Positions 38,403 through 46,338 of a stretch of 64,000 bases of DNA are shown piece by piece. Source of the DNA: Streptomyces sp. 71268 (GTDB taxonomy: Bacteria; Actinomycetota; Actinomycetes; Streptomycetales; Streptomycetaceae). The DNA lies in contig NZ_CP114200.1 of the NCBI RefSeq assembly GCF_029392895.1, positions 5,177,001-5,241,000 of the forward strand, written 5' to 3'. The first letter of the stretch is position 1. Every line of letters starts with the position of its first letter. The position numbers and the translations under genes were made by a program. The notes beneath the pieces are model-generated. The model was given only the letters and a program-made list of their open reading frames with translations, was not told the DNA's origin and made no database searches.

Positions 38403-39968
38403 ATGCGATGGGTCGGCAAGCGATGTCTTGCTTTGGGGTGGGCGCTGGGTGCCGTGGTGGCCGGTTGGGGCGTGAGCGGCTGTGACGTCCTGTCCTCGTC
38501 GGACGACGACGAGCCGATCACGGTGGGCACGGCCGACCCGGTGACCACGCTCGACCCGGCGGGCGCGTACGACGCGGGCTCCTGGGGCCTGTACAGCAAC
38601 GTCTTCCAGTCGCTGCTGACCTTCCGGACCGAGAGCCCGAAGCCGGTGCCGGACGCGGCGAAGAGATGCGACTTCGCCGGCGAGGAACTGCGGACGTACA
38701 TCTGCGAGTTGCGGCCCGGCCTGCGCTTCGCCGGCGGTCGCGACATCACGGCGGAGGACGTGAAGTTCTCCTTCGACCGGATCGTCGCCATCAACGACCC
38801 GCGCGGCCCGATGTCGCTGCTGACCAGCCTCAAGTCGGTGGAGACTCAGGGCGATGACAAGGTGATCTTCCACCTCAGGTCGGCCGACGCGACGTTCCCG
38901 TACAAGATCGCCACCGGCGCCGGCTCCATCGTGGACCGGGAGAAGTACAGCCCCGACAAGCTGAGCACCAGCGAGGACGTGACGGGGTCCGGGCCGTACG
39001 TGCTCAAGAAGTACGAGCCCGAGAAAATAGCCGAGCTGCGCCCCAACGGCGATTACCAGGGCGCCATAAAGGACACCGGAAAGCCCGTCACGGTCCGCTA
39101 CTTCGCGGATTCGGAGGCCCTCCGGGACGCCTGGAAGAAGAAGGACGTGGACGTCGCCGCGCGGCAGTTGCCGGCCGCCTACGTGCGTTCGCTTTCCGCG
39201 ACCGACCCCGCCATGAAGGTGATGGAAAACCCGGGCGCCACCACCGGCAATCTGGTCTTCAACGTGCGCGAGGGATCGGCGCTGAAGAACCCCGCCGTGC
39301 GCCGGGCCATTGCCGCCACCGTCGACCGGGGCGAGATCATCCGCAAGGCACACAGCCGCACCGTCGATCCGCTCTACTCACTCATCCCGAAGGGCGTCAC
39401 CGGCCACAACACCGCCTTCTACGACTCCTACCCGAAGCCCAGTGCCGAGGAGGCCCGCCGACTCCTCCAGGCGGCCGGCATTTCCACCCCGGTCAGCTTC
39501 CGCATGGCGTACGCGCCGGGCTCGGCGGCCAAGGCCGAAGGCGAGGAAATCAAGGCGCAACTGGAGCGGACGGGCCTGTTCAAGGTGTCGTTCAAGCAGT
39601 ACAAGTGGGACGAGTTCCAGCGCGGCTTCAACAAGGGCGACTACGACGCGTACGGAATCATCTGGTATCCGGACTTCCTCGACGCGGACACCTTCGTCAG
39701 CCCGCTGGTGGGGGAGCAGTCCACGTTGCACAACGGCTATCGCAGCGACCGGGTGCGGTCCCTGATCCGCGACACCCAGAAGACCCCGCAGCGGGAACGC
39801 GTGGTGTGGGACTTCCGGGAGATCCAGCGGCTGATCGCGCACGACGTGCCGATACTGCCGCTGTGGCAGGGCAAGGACATCGTGGTCAGCGAGGACGGGA
39901 TCGCCGGCACCCAGTTCCTCTCCGAGGGCACCGGCATGTGGCGCCTCTGGGAGCTGGACCGCATCTGA
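38403..39968 (+). CDS. Peptide/nickel-type ABC substrate-binding lipoprotein (SBP_bac_5)
   Basis: A 521-aa extracellular binding protein of the DppA/OppA family. The signal peptide ends in the lipobox GVSGCDVL, followed by an acidic linker. The mature protein has ITVGTADPVTTLDPAGAYD, LRPGLRFAGGRDITAEDVKFSFDR, LVFNVREGSALKNPAVRRAIA and WDFREIQRLIAHDVPILPLW, all typical for this fold. The ligand may be a peptide or something else. No permease or ATPase gene is adjacent, so it is an orphan receptor or works with a distant transporter. The ATG at 38403 follows CCGGAGGGGGCGCGG; upstream ATGs at 38352 and 38337 are less likely. Confidence 0.85.
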   Translation: MRWVGKRCLALGWALGAVVAGWGVSGCDVLSSSDDDEPITVGTADPVTTLDPAGAYDAGSWGLYSNVFQSLLTFRTESPKPVPDAAKRCDFAGEELRTYICELRPGLRFAGGRDITAEDVKFSFDRIVAINDPRGPMSLLTSLKSVETQGDDKVIFHLRSADATFPYKIATGAGSIVDREKYSPDKLSTSEDVTGSGPYVLKKYEPEKIAELRPNGDYQGAIKDTGKPVTVRYFADSEALRDAWKKKDVDVAARQLPAAYVRSLSATDPAMKVMENPGATTGNLVFNVREGSALKNPAVRRAIAATVDRGEIIRKAHSRTVDPLYSLIPKGVTGHNTAFYDSYPKPSAEEARRLLQAAGISTPVSFRMAYAPGSAAKAEGEEIKAQLERTGLFKVSFKQYKWDEFQRGFNKGDYDAYGIIWYPDFLDADTFVSPLVGEQSTLHNGYRSDRVRSLIRDTQKTPQRERVVWDFREIQRLIAHDVPILPLWQGKDIVVSEDGIAGTQFLSEGTGMWRLWELDRI

Positions 39969-40065
39969 CCACCACGCCGGGCCGACCCCGTCCACGGGCG
40001 GCCCGGCCAGTGGGGGACTTCCGATGCCGGTCTCGCGGCCCCAGAGCGCGCGCTCGGAGCGTGGT

Positions 40066-40085
40066 CTCTGAGCCCGTGCTCAGAG
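40066..40085. terminator. Hairpin between the peptide-binding and hydrolase genes
   Basis: Perfect 8-bp stem CTCTGAGC / GCTCAGAG with a 4-nt CCGT loop. It overlaps the last codons of the minus-strand hydrolase and lies 98 bp after the lipoprotein stop. Confidence 0.5.
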
Positions 40086-41024
40086 CCCGTGCCGGGCCAG
40101 GAAGTCCGTGATCAGCTCGGCCCACTCCGTCGGCGCCTCCACCATGGGCAGGTGCCCCGTGGCCAACTCGGCGTACTCGGCCCCCGGGATGTTCTCGGCC
40201 AGCGGGCGCGAGTGGTGCGGGGAGACCAGCAGGTCCTCGGTCGTGGCGACGACCAGCGTGGGCACGGCGATGCGCGGGAGGTCGGCCGTGGTGTCCACGG
40301 CCCCCGCCAACGCCGCCTGGTCGGGCGTGCCGGGCGGCACGGAGGCGGCGATGTCGTCGAGCAGCGGGTCCAGTTGGTCGGCCGCCAGGCCCTCGTACGT
40401 CGCGGGGGCGAACGCGGTCAGCGCCACCAGTTCCGCGAAGGCCCGCCGGTCGCTCAGGGACAGCAGCCGGCGCCACAGCGCGAGCGTGGTCCGCAGCCGG
40501 TTGTCGGCCCTGGCCAACCCGGCCGTGAGCACCAGACCGCGCACCCGCTCCGGATGCCGGGTGGCGGCCCGTACGGCGACCGTCGTGCCGAGCGAGTAGC
40601 CGACCAGCGTGAACGTCTCCACGCCGGCGCCGACCGCCTCCGCCACCAACGCGTCGGCCAGCCCGTCCAGGGTCAGCGGCGCGCCGGCGCGCGGCGTCTC
40701 CCCGGAGCCCGGGTAGTCGGGCGCCACGACGGTGTGGCCCGCGGCCAGCGCCGGCAGGATCGGCACGTAGTTGCCCTCGATGCTGCCGCCAGCGCCGTGC
40801 GCGAGCAGTACGCCAGGACCCGAGCCGGTGACCCGGGTGGCCAACGGACCGATCGGCGCGGCCGGCGCCGGGGCGGAGACCGGGCCGGGGCCGGTGCGCC
40901 CGGACGCGGTGGAGGCTGCCGCGCCAGCGACGGACGCGGACGTGACAGACGTGGCGGAAGAGGAAGAGGAAGAGGACGGGGACAGGACTGGGTGCGCGGT
41001 GCTGGCCGCGGGAATCTGTGCCAT
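40080..41024 (-). CDS. Alpha/beta hydrolase
   Basis: A 314-aa alpha/beta-fold hydrolase. The first about 60 residues are a Ser/Ala/Pro-rich leader. The core then shows the oxyanion region LLAHGAGGSIEGNY, VVAPDYPGSGETPRAG, the nucleophile elbow LVGYSLGTTVAV with the catalytic Ser, VVATTEDLLVSP with the Asp region, and the catalytic His in ATGHLPMVEAP. The substrate is unknown; ester or lactone hydrolases and haloperoxidase-like enzymes share this pattern. The ATG at 41024 is chosen; another in-frame ATG lies at 41048 within the operator. It is divergent from a MerR regulator that very likely controls it. Confidence 0.85.
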   Translation of the reverse strand: MAQIPAASTAHPVLSPSSSSSSSATSVTSASVAGAAASTASGRTGPGPVSAPAPAAPIGPLATRVTGSGPGVLLAHGAGGSIEGNYVPILPALAAGHTVVAPDYPGSGETPRAGAPLTLDGLADALVAEAVGAGVETFTLVGYSLGTTVAVRAATRHPERVRGLVLTAGLARADNRLRTTLALWRRLLSLSDRRAFAELVALTAFAPATYEGLAADQLDPLLDDIAASVPPGTPDQAALAGAVDTTADLPRIAVPTLVVATTEDLLVSPHHSRPLAENIPGAEYAELATGHLPMVEAPTEWAELITDFLARHGL

Positions 41025-41041
41025 GGCCGGTAGGTTGCCCT

Positions 41042-41063
41042 TTGACATCGGTGTGAAGGTCAA
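41042..41063. promoter_or_regulatory. MerR-type operator between the hydrolase and merR genes
   Basis: TTGAC-N12-GTCAA: two perfect 5-bp arms (6 of 6 with one mismatch when extended outward). On the hydrolase strand it reads CTTGACCTTCACACCGATGT, the layout of MerR-family promoters where the operator sits by the -35 box. It is 28 bp before the merR start codon. Confidence 0.65.
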
Positions 41064-41090
41064 GTCGAGGCGGAAGGACGGCCGGGCGGA

Positions 41091-41534
41091 ATGCTGATCG
41101 GCGAGCTGGCACGGCGCACGGGCGTCAGCACGAGGCTGCTGCGCTACTACGAGGAGCAGGGCCTGCTCCGCTCCGAGCGGGACAGCAACGGCTACCGCCG
41201 CTACGCCCCGGAGGCCGTGGACACGGTCCGCCGGGTCCGCGAGCTGCTGGCCACGGGGCTGAACACGGACGCGATCCGTACGGTGCTGCCCTGCACGCAC
41301 AGCGCGGGCCCCGGCGTACGCGACTGCGCGCACTTCACCGACATCGTGGACGGCCAGCTCTCGAAGCTGGACGACGACATAGCCGAGCTCCAGCGCCGCC
41401 GCGCCGCCCTCACCGACTACGCGGCCCTCTCCGACCTCCCCACCCCGGCCCCGGCCCCCGCCCCGGTCACGGCGCAGCGCCCGACACCGGGCCCGGGCCC
41501 CTCCTCGGCCGCGCCCTCCAGCGTCGCGAGCTAG
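41091..41534 (+). CDS. MerR-family transcription regulator
   Basis: A 147-aa regulator. The N-terminal winged helix is MLIGELARRTGVSTRLLRYYEEQGLLRSERDSNGYRRY, followed by the coiled-coil dimer helix QLSKLDDDIAELQRRRAAL. Two Cys residues (LPCTHSAGPGVRDCAHF) lie between, in a position where related proteins bind metal or sense redox; one spare Cys-x-His motif may bind a ligand. The tail is Pro/Ala-rich. The ATG at 41091 follows GGCGG. It faces the hydrolase gene across a matching operator. Confidence 0.88.
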   Translation: MLIGELARRTGVSTRLLRYYEEQGLLRSERDSNGYRRYAPEAVDTVRRVRELLATGLNTDAIRTVLPCTHSAGPGVRDCAHFTDIVDGQLSKLDDDIAELQRRRAALTDYAALSDLPTPAPAPAPVTAQRPTPGPGPSSAAPSSVAS

Positions 41535-41598
41535 CCCGGCGCCCGCCCCGGGCCGCCCACCGGCCGCCAGCCGCACAGGAGCGCGCTCGAACAACCGC

Positions 41599-41637
41599 GA
41601 GGGCCCCGTACCGGCCAACAGCCGATACGGGGCCCTC
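41599..41637. terminator. Hairpin between merR and sdhB
   Basis: Perfect 12-bp stem GAGGGCCCCGTA / TACGGGGCCCTC with a 15-nt loop, between convergent genes. It is the likely end of both the merR and the succinate dehydrogenase transcripts. Confidence 0.8.
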
Positions 41638-41662
41638 ACACGCGTTGGGGCCGACCGCGAGG

Positions 41663-42433
41663 TCAGAAGCGGCGGGTGATCAGCGCCCGCTTGACTTCCT
41701 GGATCGCCTTGGTGATCTCGATGCCGCGCGGGCATGCCTCCGTGCAGTTGAACGTCGTGCGGCAGCGCCACACGCCGTCCCGGTCGTTGAGGATCTCAAG
41801 CCGCTGCTCGCCACCCTCGTCACGCGAGTCGAAGATGAAGCGGTGCGCGCCGACGATCGCCGCCGGGCCGAAGTACTGGCCGTCGTTCCAGAACACCGGG
41901 CACGAGGAGGTGCACGCGGCGCACAGGATGCACTTGGTGGTGTCGTCGAAGCGCTCGCGGTCCGCCGCGGACTGCCGGCGCTCGCGCGTCGGCTCGTTGC
42001 CCGTGGTGATCAGGAAGGGCATCACGTCCCGGTACGCCTGGAAGAACGGCTCCATGTCGACCACGAGGTCCTTCAGGACCGTCAGGCCCTTGATGGGCTC
42101 GACCGAGATCGGCTTGTGCGGGTTGATGTCCTTGATCAGCGTCTTGCAGGCGAGCCGGTTGCGGCCGTTGATCCGCATGGCGTCCGAGCCGCAGATGCCG
42201 TGGGCGCACGAGCGGCGGAACGTCAGGGTTCCGTCCAGCTCCCACTTGATCTTGTGGAGGGCGTCCAGGACGCGCTCCTTGGGGTCCATCTCGATCTGGA
42301 AGTCTTCCCAGACCGCCTGGTCCGAGACCTCCGGGTTGAACCGGCGGATTCGGAACGTGACCGTGATCAGGTGCGCGGCGGACTCGGCGTCCGTCGGTGC
42401 CGAGGAGTTCTTCTCAAGGGTCGCGCTGCTCAT
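41663..42433 (-). CDS. sdhB: Succinate dehydrogenase iron-sulfur subunit
   Basis: Carries electrons from SdhA flavin to the membrane quinone site; inner face of the membrane. The 256-aa protein has the 2Fe-2S cluster Cys in CAHGICGSDAMRINGRNRLAC (two parts), the 4Fe-4S set CILCAACTSSCPVF, and the 3Fe-4S/4Fe-4S set CTEACPRGIEI with the upstream Cys in WRCRTTFNC. Normal length. Last gene of sdhCDAB; its ATG overlaps the sdhA stop (TGATG). Confidence 0.96.
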   Translation of the reverse strand: MSSATLEKNSSAPTDAESAAHLITVTFRIRRFNPEVSDQAVWEDFQIEMDPKERVLDALHKIKWELDGTLTFRRSCAHGICGSDAMRINGRNRLACKTLIKDINPHKPISVEPIKGLTVLKDLVVDMEPFFQAYRDVMPFLITTGNEPTRERRQSAADRERFDDTTKCILCAACTSSCPVFWNDGQYFGPAAIVGAHRFIFDSRDEGGEQRLEILNDRDGVWRCRTTFNCTEACPRGIEITKAIQEVKRALITRRF

Positions 42434-44187
42434 CAGTACTTACGCTCCATCGGCTCGTAGCGGGTCTGCACGACGGGCTTGTAGTCGAGCCGGATCGACT
42501 CGGTGCCGTCTGCGCCCACCTCGCGGTACGCCATGGTGTGCCGCATGAAATTGACGTCGTCGCGGTTCGGGTAGTCCTCGCGGTAGTGGCCGCCGCGCGA
42601 CTCCTTGCGGGCCAGCGCGGAGACGGCCATCACCTCGGCCAGGTCGAGCAGGTTGCCCAGCTCGATGGCCTCCAGGAGGTCGGTGTTGAACCGCTTGCCC
42701 TTGTCCTGCACGGAAACGTTCCGGTAGCGCTCGCGCAGGGCGCCGATCTCCTCGACCGCCGTCTTGATGGTCTGCTCGGTGCGGAAGACCATGACGTTGG
42801 CGTCCATGGTCTCCTGGAGCGCCTTGCGGATCTCGGTGACGCGCTCGCTGCCCGTCGAGTCCCGCAGCCGCTCGACCTGCTCGATGACCAGCGAGGCCGG
42901 GTTCTCGGGCAGCTCGACGTAGTCGGCCTTGGCGGCGTACTCGGCGGCGGCGATACCCGCGCGACGGCCGAAGACGTTGATGTCGAGCAGCGAGTTGGTG
43001 CCGAGCCGGTTCGCGCCGTGCACGGACACGCAGGCGACCTCGCCGGCGGCGTACAGGCCGGGCACGACGGTGTCGTTGTCGGCCAGCACCTCGCCCTCGA
43101 CGTTGGTCGGGATGCCGCCCATCGCGTAGTGCGCGGTGGGCTGGATCGGGATCGGGTCCGTGTACGGCTCGATGCCCAGGTAGGTCCGCGCGAACTCGGT
43201 GATGTCCGGCAGCTTGGCGTCGAGCTGCTCCGGCGGCAGGTGGGTCAGGTCCAGGTAGACGTGGTCGCCCTCGGGGCCGCAGCCGCGACCCTCGCGGATC
43301 TCGGTGTAGATCGAGCGGGAGACGACGTCACGCGAGGCGAGGTCCTTCATGACGGGCGCGTACTTCTCCATGAAGCGCTCGCCGTCCTTGTTGCGCAGGA
43401 TGCCGCCCTCGCCGCGCGCGCCCTCGGTGAGCAGGATGCCCATCCGCCAGATGCCCGTCGGGTGGAACTGGAAGAACTCCATGTCCTCCAGCGGCAGCCC
43501 GCGCCGGTAGACGGCCGCCTGGCCGTCGCCGGTGAGGGTGTGCGCGTTGGAGGTCACCTTGAAGAACTTGCCGCAGCCGCCGGAGGCGTAGATGACGGCC
43601 TTTGCCTGGAAGACGTGGATCTCGCCGGTGGCCAGCTCGTACGCGACCACGCCGGCCGACTTCCTGACGCCGTCGACCTCGGTGATGAGCTGGTCGAGGA
43701 CGTAGAACTCGTTGAAGAACTCCACGCCCTCCTTGACGCAGTTCTGGTAGAGCGTCTGGAGGATCATGTGGCCGGTGCGGTCCGCCGCGTAGCAGGACCG
43801 GCGGACCGGGGCCTCGCCGTGGTTACGCGAGTGGCCGCCGAACCGGCGCTGGTCGATGGTGCCGTCCGGGGTGCGGTTGAACGGCAGGCCCATCTTCTCC
43901 AGGTCCAGGACCGAGTCGATGGCCTCCTTCGCCAGGATCTCCGCGGCGTCCTGGTCGACCAGGTAGTCGCCGCCCTTGACCGTGTCGAAGGTGTGCCACT
44001 CCCAGTTGTCCTCCTCGACGTTGGCCAGGGCGGCGGCCATGCCGCCCTGCGCCGCGCCGGTGTGGGAGCGGGTCGGGTAGAGCTTCGTCAGGACGGCGGT
44101 CCGGCTGCGCTTGGTCGACTCGATGGCCGCGCGCATCCCGGCGCCACCGGCGCCGACGATGACGGTGTCGTACTTGTGGATCTTCAT
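42433..44187 (-). CDS. sdhA: Succinate dehydrogenase flavoprotein subunit
   Basis: Oxidises succinate to fumarate with covalently bound FAD. At 584 aa it is typical. The dinucleotide fold is [19 protein letters not shown] is linked to His42 in [10 protein letters not shown]. The active-site segments [21 protein letters not shown] and [16 protein letters not shown] carry substrate-binding His and Arg, and [25 protein letters not shown] sequence is intact. ATG at 44187, 22 bp after sdhD. Part of a single minus-strand operon. Confidence 0.97.
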   Translation of the reverse strand: MKIHKYDTVIVGAGGAGMRAAIESTKRSRTAVLTKLYPTRSHTGAAQGGMAAALANVEEDNWEWHTFDTVKGGDYLVDQDAAEILAKEAIDSVLDLEKMGLPFNRTPDGTIDQRRFGGHSRNHGEAPVRRSCYAADRTGHMILQTLYQNCVKEGVEFFNEFYVLDQLITEVDGVRKSAGVVAYELATGEIHVFQAKAVIYASGGCGKFFKVTSNAHTLTGDGQAAVYRRGLPLEDMEFFQFHPTGIWRMGILLTEGARGEGGILRNKDGERFMEKYAPVMKDLASRDVVSRSIYTEIREGRGCGPEGDHVYLDLTHLPPEQLDAKLPDITEFARTYLGIEPYTDPIPIQPTAHYAMGGIPTNVEGEVLADNDTVVPGLYAAGEVACVSVHGANRLGTNSLLDINVFGRRAGIAAAEYAAKADYVELPENPASLVIEQVERLRDSTGSERVTEIRKALQETMDANVMVFRTEQTIKTAVEEIGALRERYRNVSVQDKGKRFNTDLLEAIELGNLLDLAEVMAVSALARKESRGGHYREDYPNRDDVNFMRHTMAYREVGADGTESIRLDYKPVVQTRYEPMERKY

Positions 44188-44209
44188 CGGATTGCGTCAG
44201 CCCCGGGCT

Positions 44210-44683
44210 CTAGCGGATGTTCGGGTCGAAGGTGAAGATCACCAGCGTGCCCAGCAGGATGGTCCACACGGTGGCGCAGTAGAGCACCGTCTTCAGCCAG
44301 AAGCGGGTCTGGTCGCGCTCCGCGTAGTCGTTGATGATGGTGCGCAGCCCGTTGGCGCCGTGCAGCATCGCCAGCCACAGCATCACCAGGTCCCACGCCT
44401 GCCAGAACGGCGAGGCCCAGCGGCCGGCGACGAAGGCGAAGCCGAGCCGGGAGACGCCGCCGTCGATCACGAGCTGGATCAGCAGGTGACCGAGGACCAG
44501 GACGGTGAGCAGGATGCCGGACAGCCGCATGAACAGCCAGCCGTACAGCTCGAAGTTGGTCCGGCTGGCCTTCGGGGTCTTCGAGGTGCGGGCCCGGGGC
44601 GGCTCGATGACCGGCGCGGGGTTGTCGACGTCGTACGTCGTGCTCGCGTGGGCCGTCGCGGGGGTGGTGTCAGTCGCCATCAT
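44210..44683 (-). CDS. sdhD: Succinate dehydrogenase membrane anchor subunit
   Basis: A 157-aa membrane anchor. About 45 polar residues precede three hydrophobic helices: the first includes GHLLIQLVIDGG with a likely haem- or quinone-associated His, the second MLWLAMLHGANGLR, and the third LKTVLYCATVWTILLGTLVIF. The start overlaps the sdhC stop as TGATGATG, so the first or the second ATG (44683 or 44680) may be used. Pairs with SdhC to bind menaquinone. Confidence 0.9.
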   Translation of the reverse strand: MMATDTTPATAHASTTYDVDNPAPVIEPPRARTSKTPKASRTNFELYGWLFMRLSGILLTVLVLGHLLIQLVIDGGVSRLGFAFVAGRWASPFWQAWDLVMLWLAMLHGANGLRTIINDYAERDQTRFWLKTVLYCATVWTILLGTLVIFTFDPNIR

Positions 44684-45063
44684 CAGCTCCCGAAGAGGTC
44701 GCGGAGGGAGTGCTCCATGATCGGGTAGAAGGCGCCCGCCATCAGGACGACCCAGATACCCACCGAGGCCCAGAGCATCTGCTTCTGGTACCGGGGACCC
44801 TTCGACCAGAAGTCCACGGCGATCAGGCGCAGGCCGTTGAGCGCGTGGAAGAGCACGGCGGCGGCGAGGCCGTACTCCATCAGGTTCACTACGGGATTCT
44901 TGTAGATCGCGATCGTGTCGTCGTACGCCTCGGGCGATACGCGGACGAGCGCGGTGTCCAGCACGTGGACGAGCAGGAAGAAGAAAATGGTCACGCCGGT
45001 GACTCGATGAGCCACCCAGGACCACATGCCTTCCCGGCCGCGGTACAGCGTTCCAGCCGGCAC
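44683..45063 (-). CDS. sdhC: Succinate dehydrogenase cytochrome b subunit
   Basis: A 126-aa cytochrome b-type membrane subunit with three helices. It has GMWSWVAHRVTGVTIFFFLL, HVLDTALVRVSPEAYDD (candidate haem His ligands) and ALNGLRLIAVDFWSKGPRYQ. I place the start at the GTG at 45063, giving VPAGTLYRG. GGAGGGTTTTCC is ideally placed, and Streptomyces homologues I recall begin at this point. A GTG at 45135 would add 24 residues without a ribosome site. First gene of the sdhCDAB operon; the promoter should lie at 45064-45250. Confidence 0.92.
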   Translation of the reverse strand: MPAGTLYRGREGMWSWVAHRVTGVTIFFFLLVHVLDTALVRVSPEAYDDTIAIYKNPVVNLMEYGLAAAVLFHALNGLRLIAVDFWSKGPRYQKQMLWASVGIWVVLMAGAFYPIMEHSLRDLFGS

Positions 45064-45265
45064 GGAAAACCCTCCGGGAGCGGGGACTGGGGCCACCGGC
45101 TTGCTGTCGGTCGGGCCCGGCCGGGTACGGTCCACCGGCCCTGGCCATCGTAGCGACGTGTTGTCGGTTCCCCGCGCCGGGGTCCGGAGGTGTGATCAAA
45201 CAGCCACGTACGGCCTAGGGCGGCCCGGCCCCCGACGCCTCGGGCGCGGCGCGGCGCGCGGAGCG

Positions 45266-45916
45266 TCAGGTTCCGTGTGGCCTGGTCGCGGCGAGGTGGG
45301 CGAGCCGTCCCCGCGCGATGCGGCGCAGTTCGTCGGCCGCCACCTCGCGCTCGGTCTCCGCGTCGTTGTCGAGCCGGGCGCGGATGGCGGCCAGTACGTG
45401 GCCGAGCACCTCCTCGTGCGGGACGCCGTCCAGACACACCACGAAGACGTGCCCGAACTTGCTCTCGTACGCGGCGTGCGCCGCCCGCAGCGCGGTGTGC
45501 GCGGCGAGCGTGCCGGGGCCACGGGAGCCGGAGGGCGCGTGCTGGGCCACCGACTCGTCGGCGAGCGCCTCGGTGAGGTCGCGGGGCGTGAGGTCGTAGC
45601 TCGCCTCGTCGGCGGCGGCCAGCAGCGCGGGCAGGTCGGGGTAGGGGCGGTGGGTCGCGAGCCGGCGGGCCCAGCGGCGGCTGCCGCAACAGGCCAGCAG
45701 CGCGGCCTCGACGGCCCCGTCCTGGGCGGCGTTGAGCCGGTCGAGCGCGCAGCCGGGCGGTGGCGGTGGCGCGGCCGGCGACGGGGGCGGCGCGGCCGGG
45801 GGCCCGGCCGCGGGCGCGGGCGCGGTGGCCGGGGCCGGTGTGGCGGGGGCGATGGCTGAGGGCTGGGACGGCGCGGTGGCGGCGCCGGTCAGCACGTCCG
45901 GGGTGTCGCTGGACAC
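45266..45916 (-). CDS. 2-oxo-4-hydroxy-4-carboxy-5-ureidoimidazoline (OHCU) decarboxylase
   Basis: Third enzyme of urate degradation to S-allantoin. The 216-aa protein has about 50 Ala/Pro-rich N-terminal residues, then the all-helical core: LNAAQDGAVEAALLACCGSRRWARRL, YESKFGHVFVVCLDG, EEVLGHVLAAIRARLDNDAETE and EVAADELRRIARGRLAHL. These match the conserved FG-x-PF(V/I) and NDPE-type motifs with small changes (FGHVFVV, NDAETE). GTG at 45916 follows GAGGAGGCCACC. It stands alone: no urate oxidase or HIU hydrolase gene is nearby in this window. Confidence 0.82.
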   Translation of the reverse strand: MSSDTPDVLTGAATAPSQPSAIAPATPAPATAPAPAAGPPAAPPPSPAAPPPPPGCALDRLNAAQDGAVEAALLACCGSRRWARRLATHRPYPDLPALLAAADEASYDLTPRDLTEALADESVAQHAPSGSRGPGTLAAHTALRAAHAAYESKFGHVFVVCLDGVPHEEVLGHVLAAIRARLDNDAETEREVAADELRRIARGRLAHLAATRPHGT

Positions 45917-46338
45917 GGTGGCCTCCTCGGGATGAGCGGCCCGGAGAAGAAGGCGGCGAACGGGGCGGGTACGGGCGACCGCGGGGCCGGACCGTGGAGG
46001 CCGACCGCTGCGGAGCGTGACGAATTGGATACGTGAAGGGAACGGCCAGGGAAAGTGGGCGGGAAGAGGAAGTGCGGTGGCCAGGGTCGCCGAGAGGGAC
46101 GCCTGGCGGGCGGGAGGGGGATCGGGCGAGGTGGGCCAGCGGGAGCGGTGAGCGGGAGGGTGCGCGGAGGGCAGGCGAGGGCTCAAGGGGGGAGGCGGAG
46201 GTCACGGTAGCGATACCTCTCCGAAATGGACCCGGTGCGACGTCAACTTCACCCGAAGGAGAGAGTTTTTCTGCGGGTGGTGGACGATTTGCCTCCGCTA
46301 TCTCCGCTCTTTCGCCCCTCAATGGGAGGTTTGCCCCC
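45917..46338. other. Divergent promoter region, OHCU decarboxylase to hexosaminidase
   Basis: About 420 bp. The middle part is G-rich (AGGGAGGGACG-type). The AT-richer stretch 46205-46335 before the hexosaminidase (GAGAGAGTTTTTCTGC, CTCTTTCGCC) probably holds its promoter. I looked for a DasR-type amino-sugar operator and found no good match. Confidence 0.45.

Noticed and set aside
46205..46338. DasR (amino-sugar) operator before the hexosaminidase gene
   Set aside because: Expected TGGTCTAGACCA-like symmetry was not found; GGTGGTGGACGATT matches only one half poorly.
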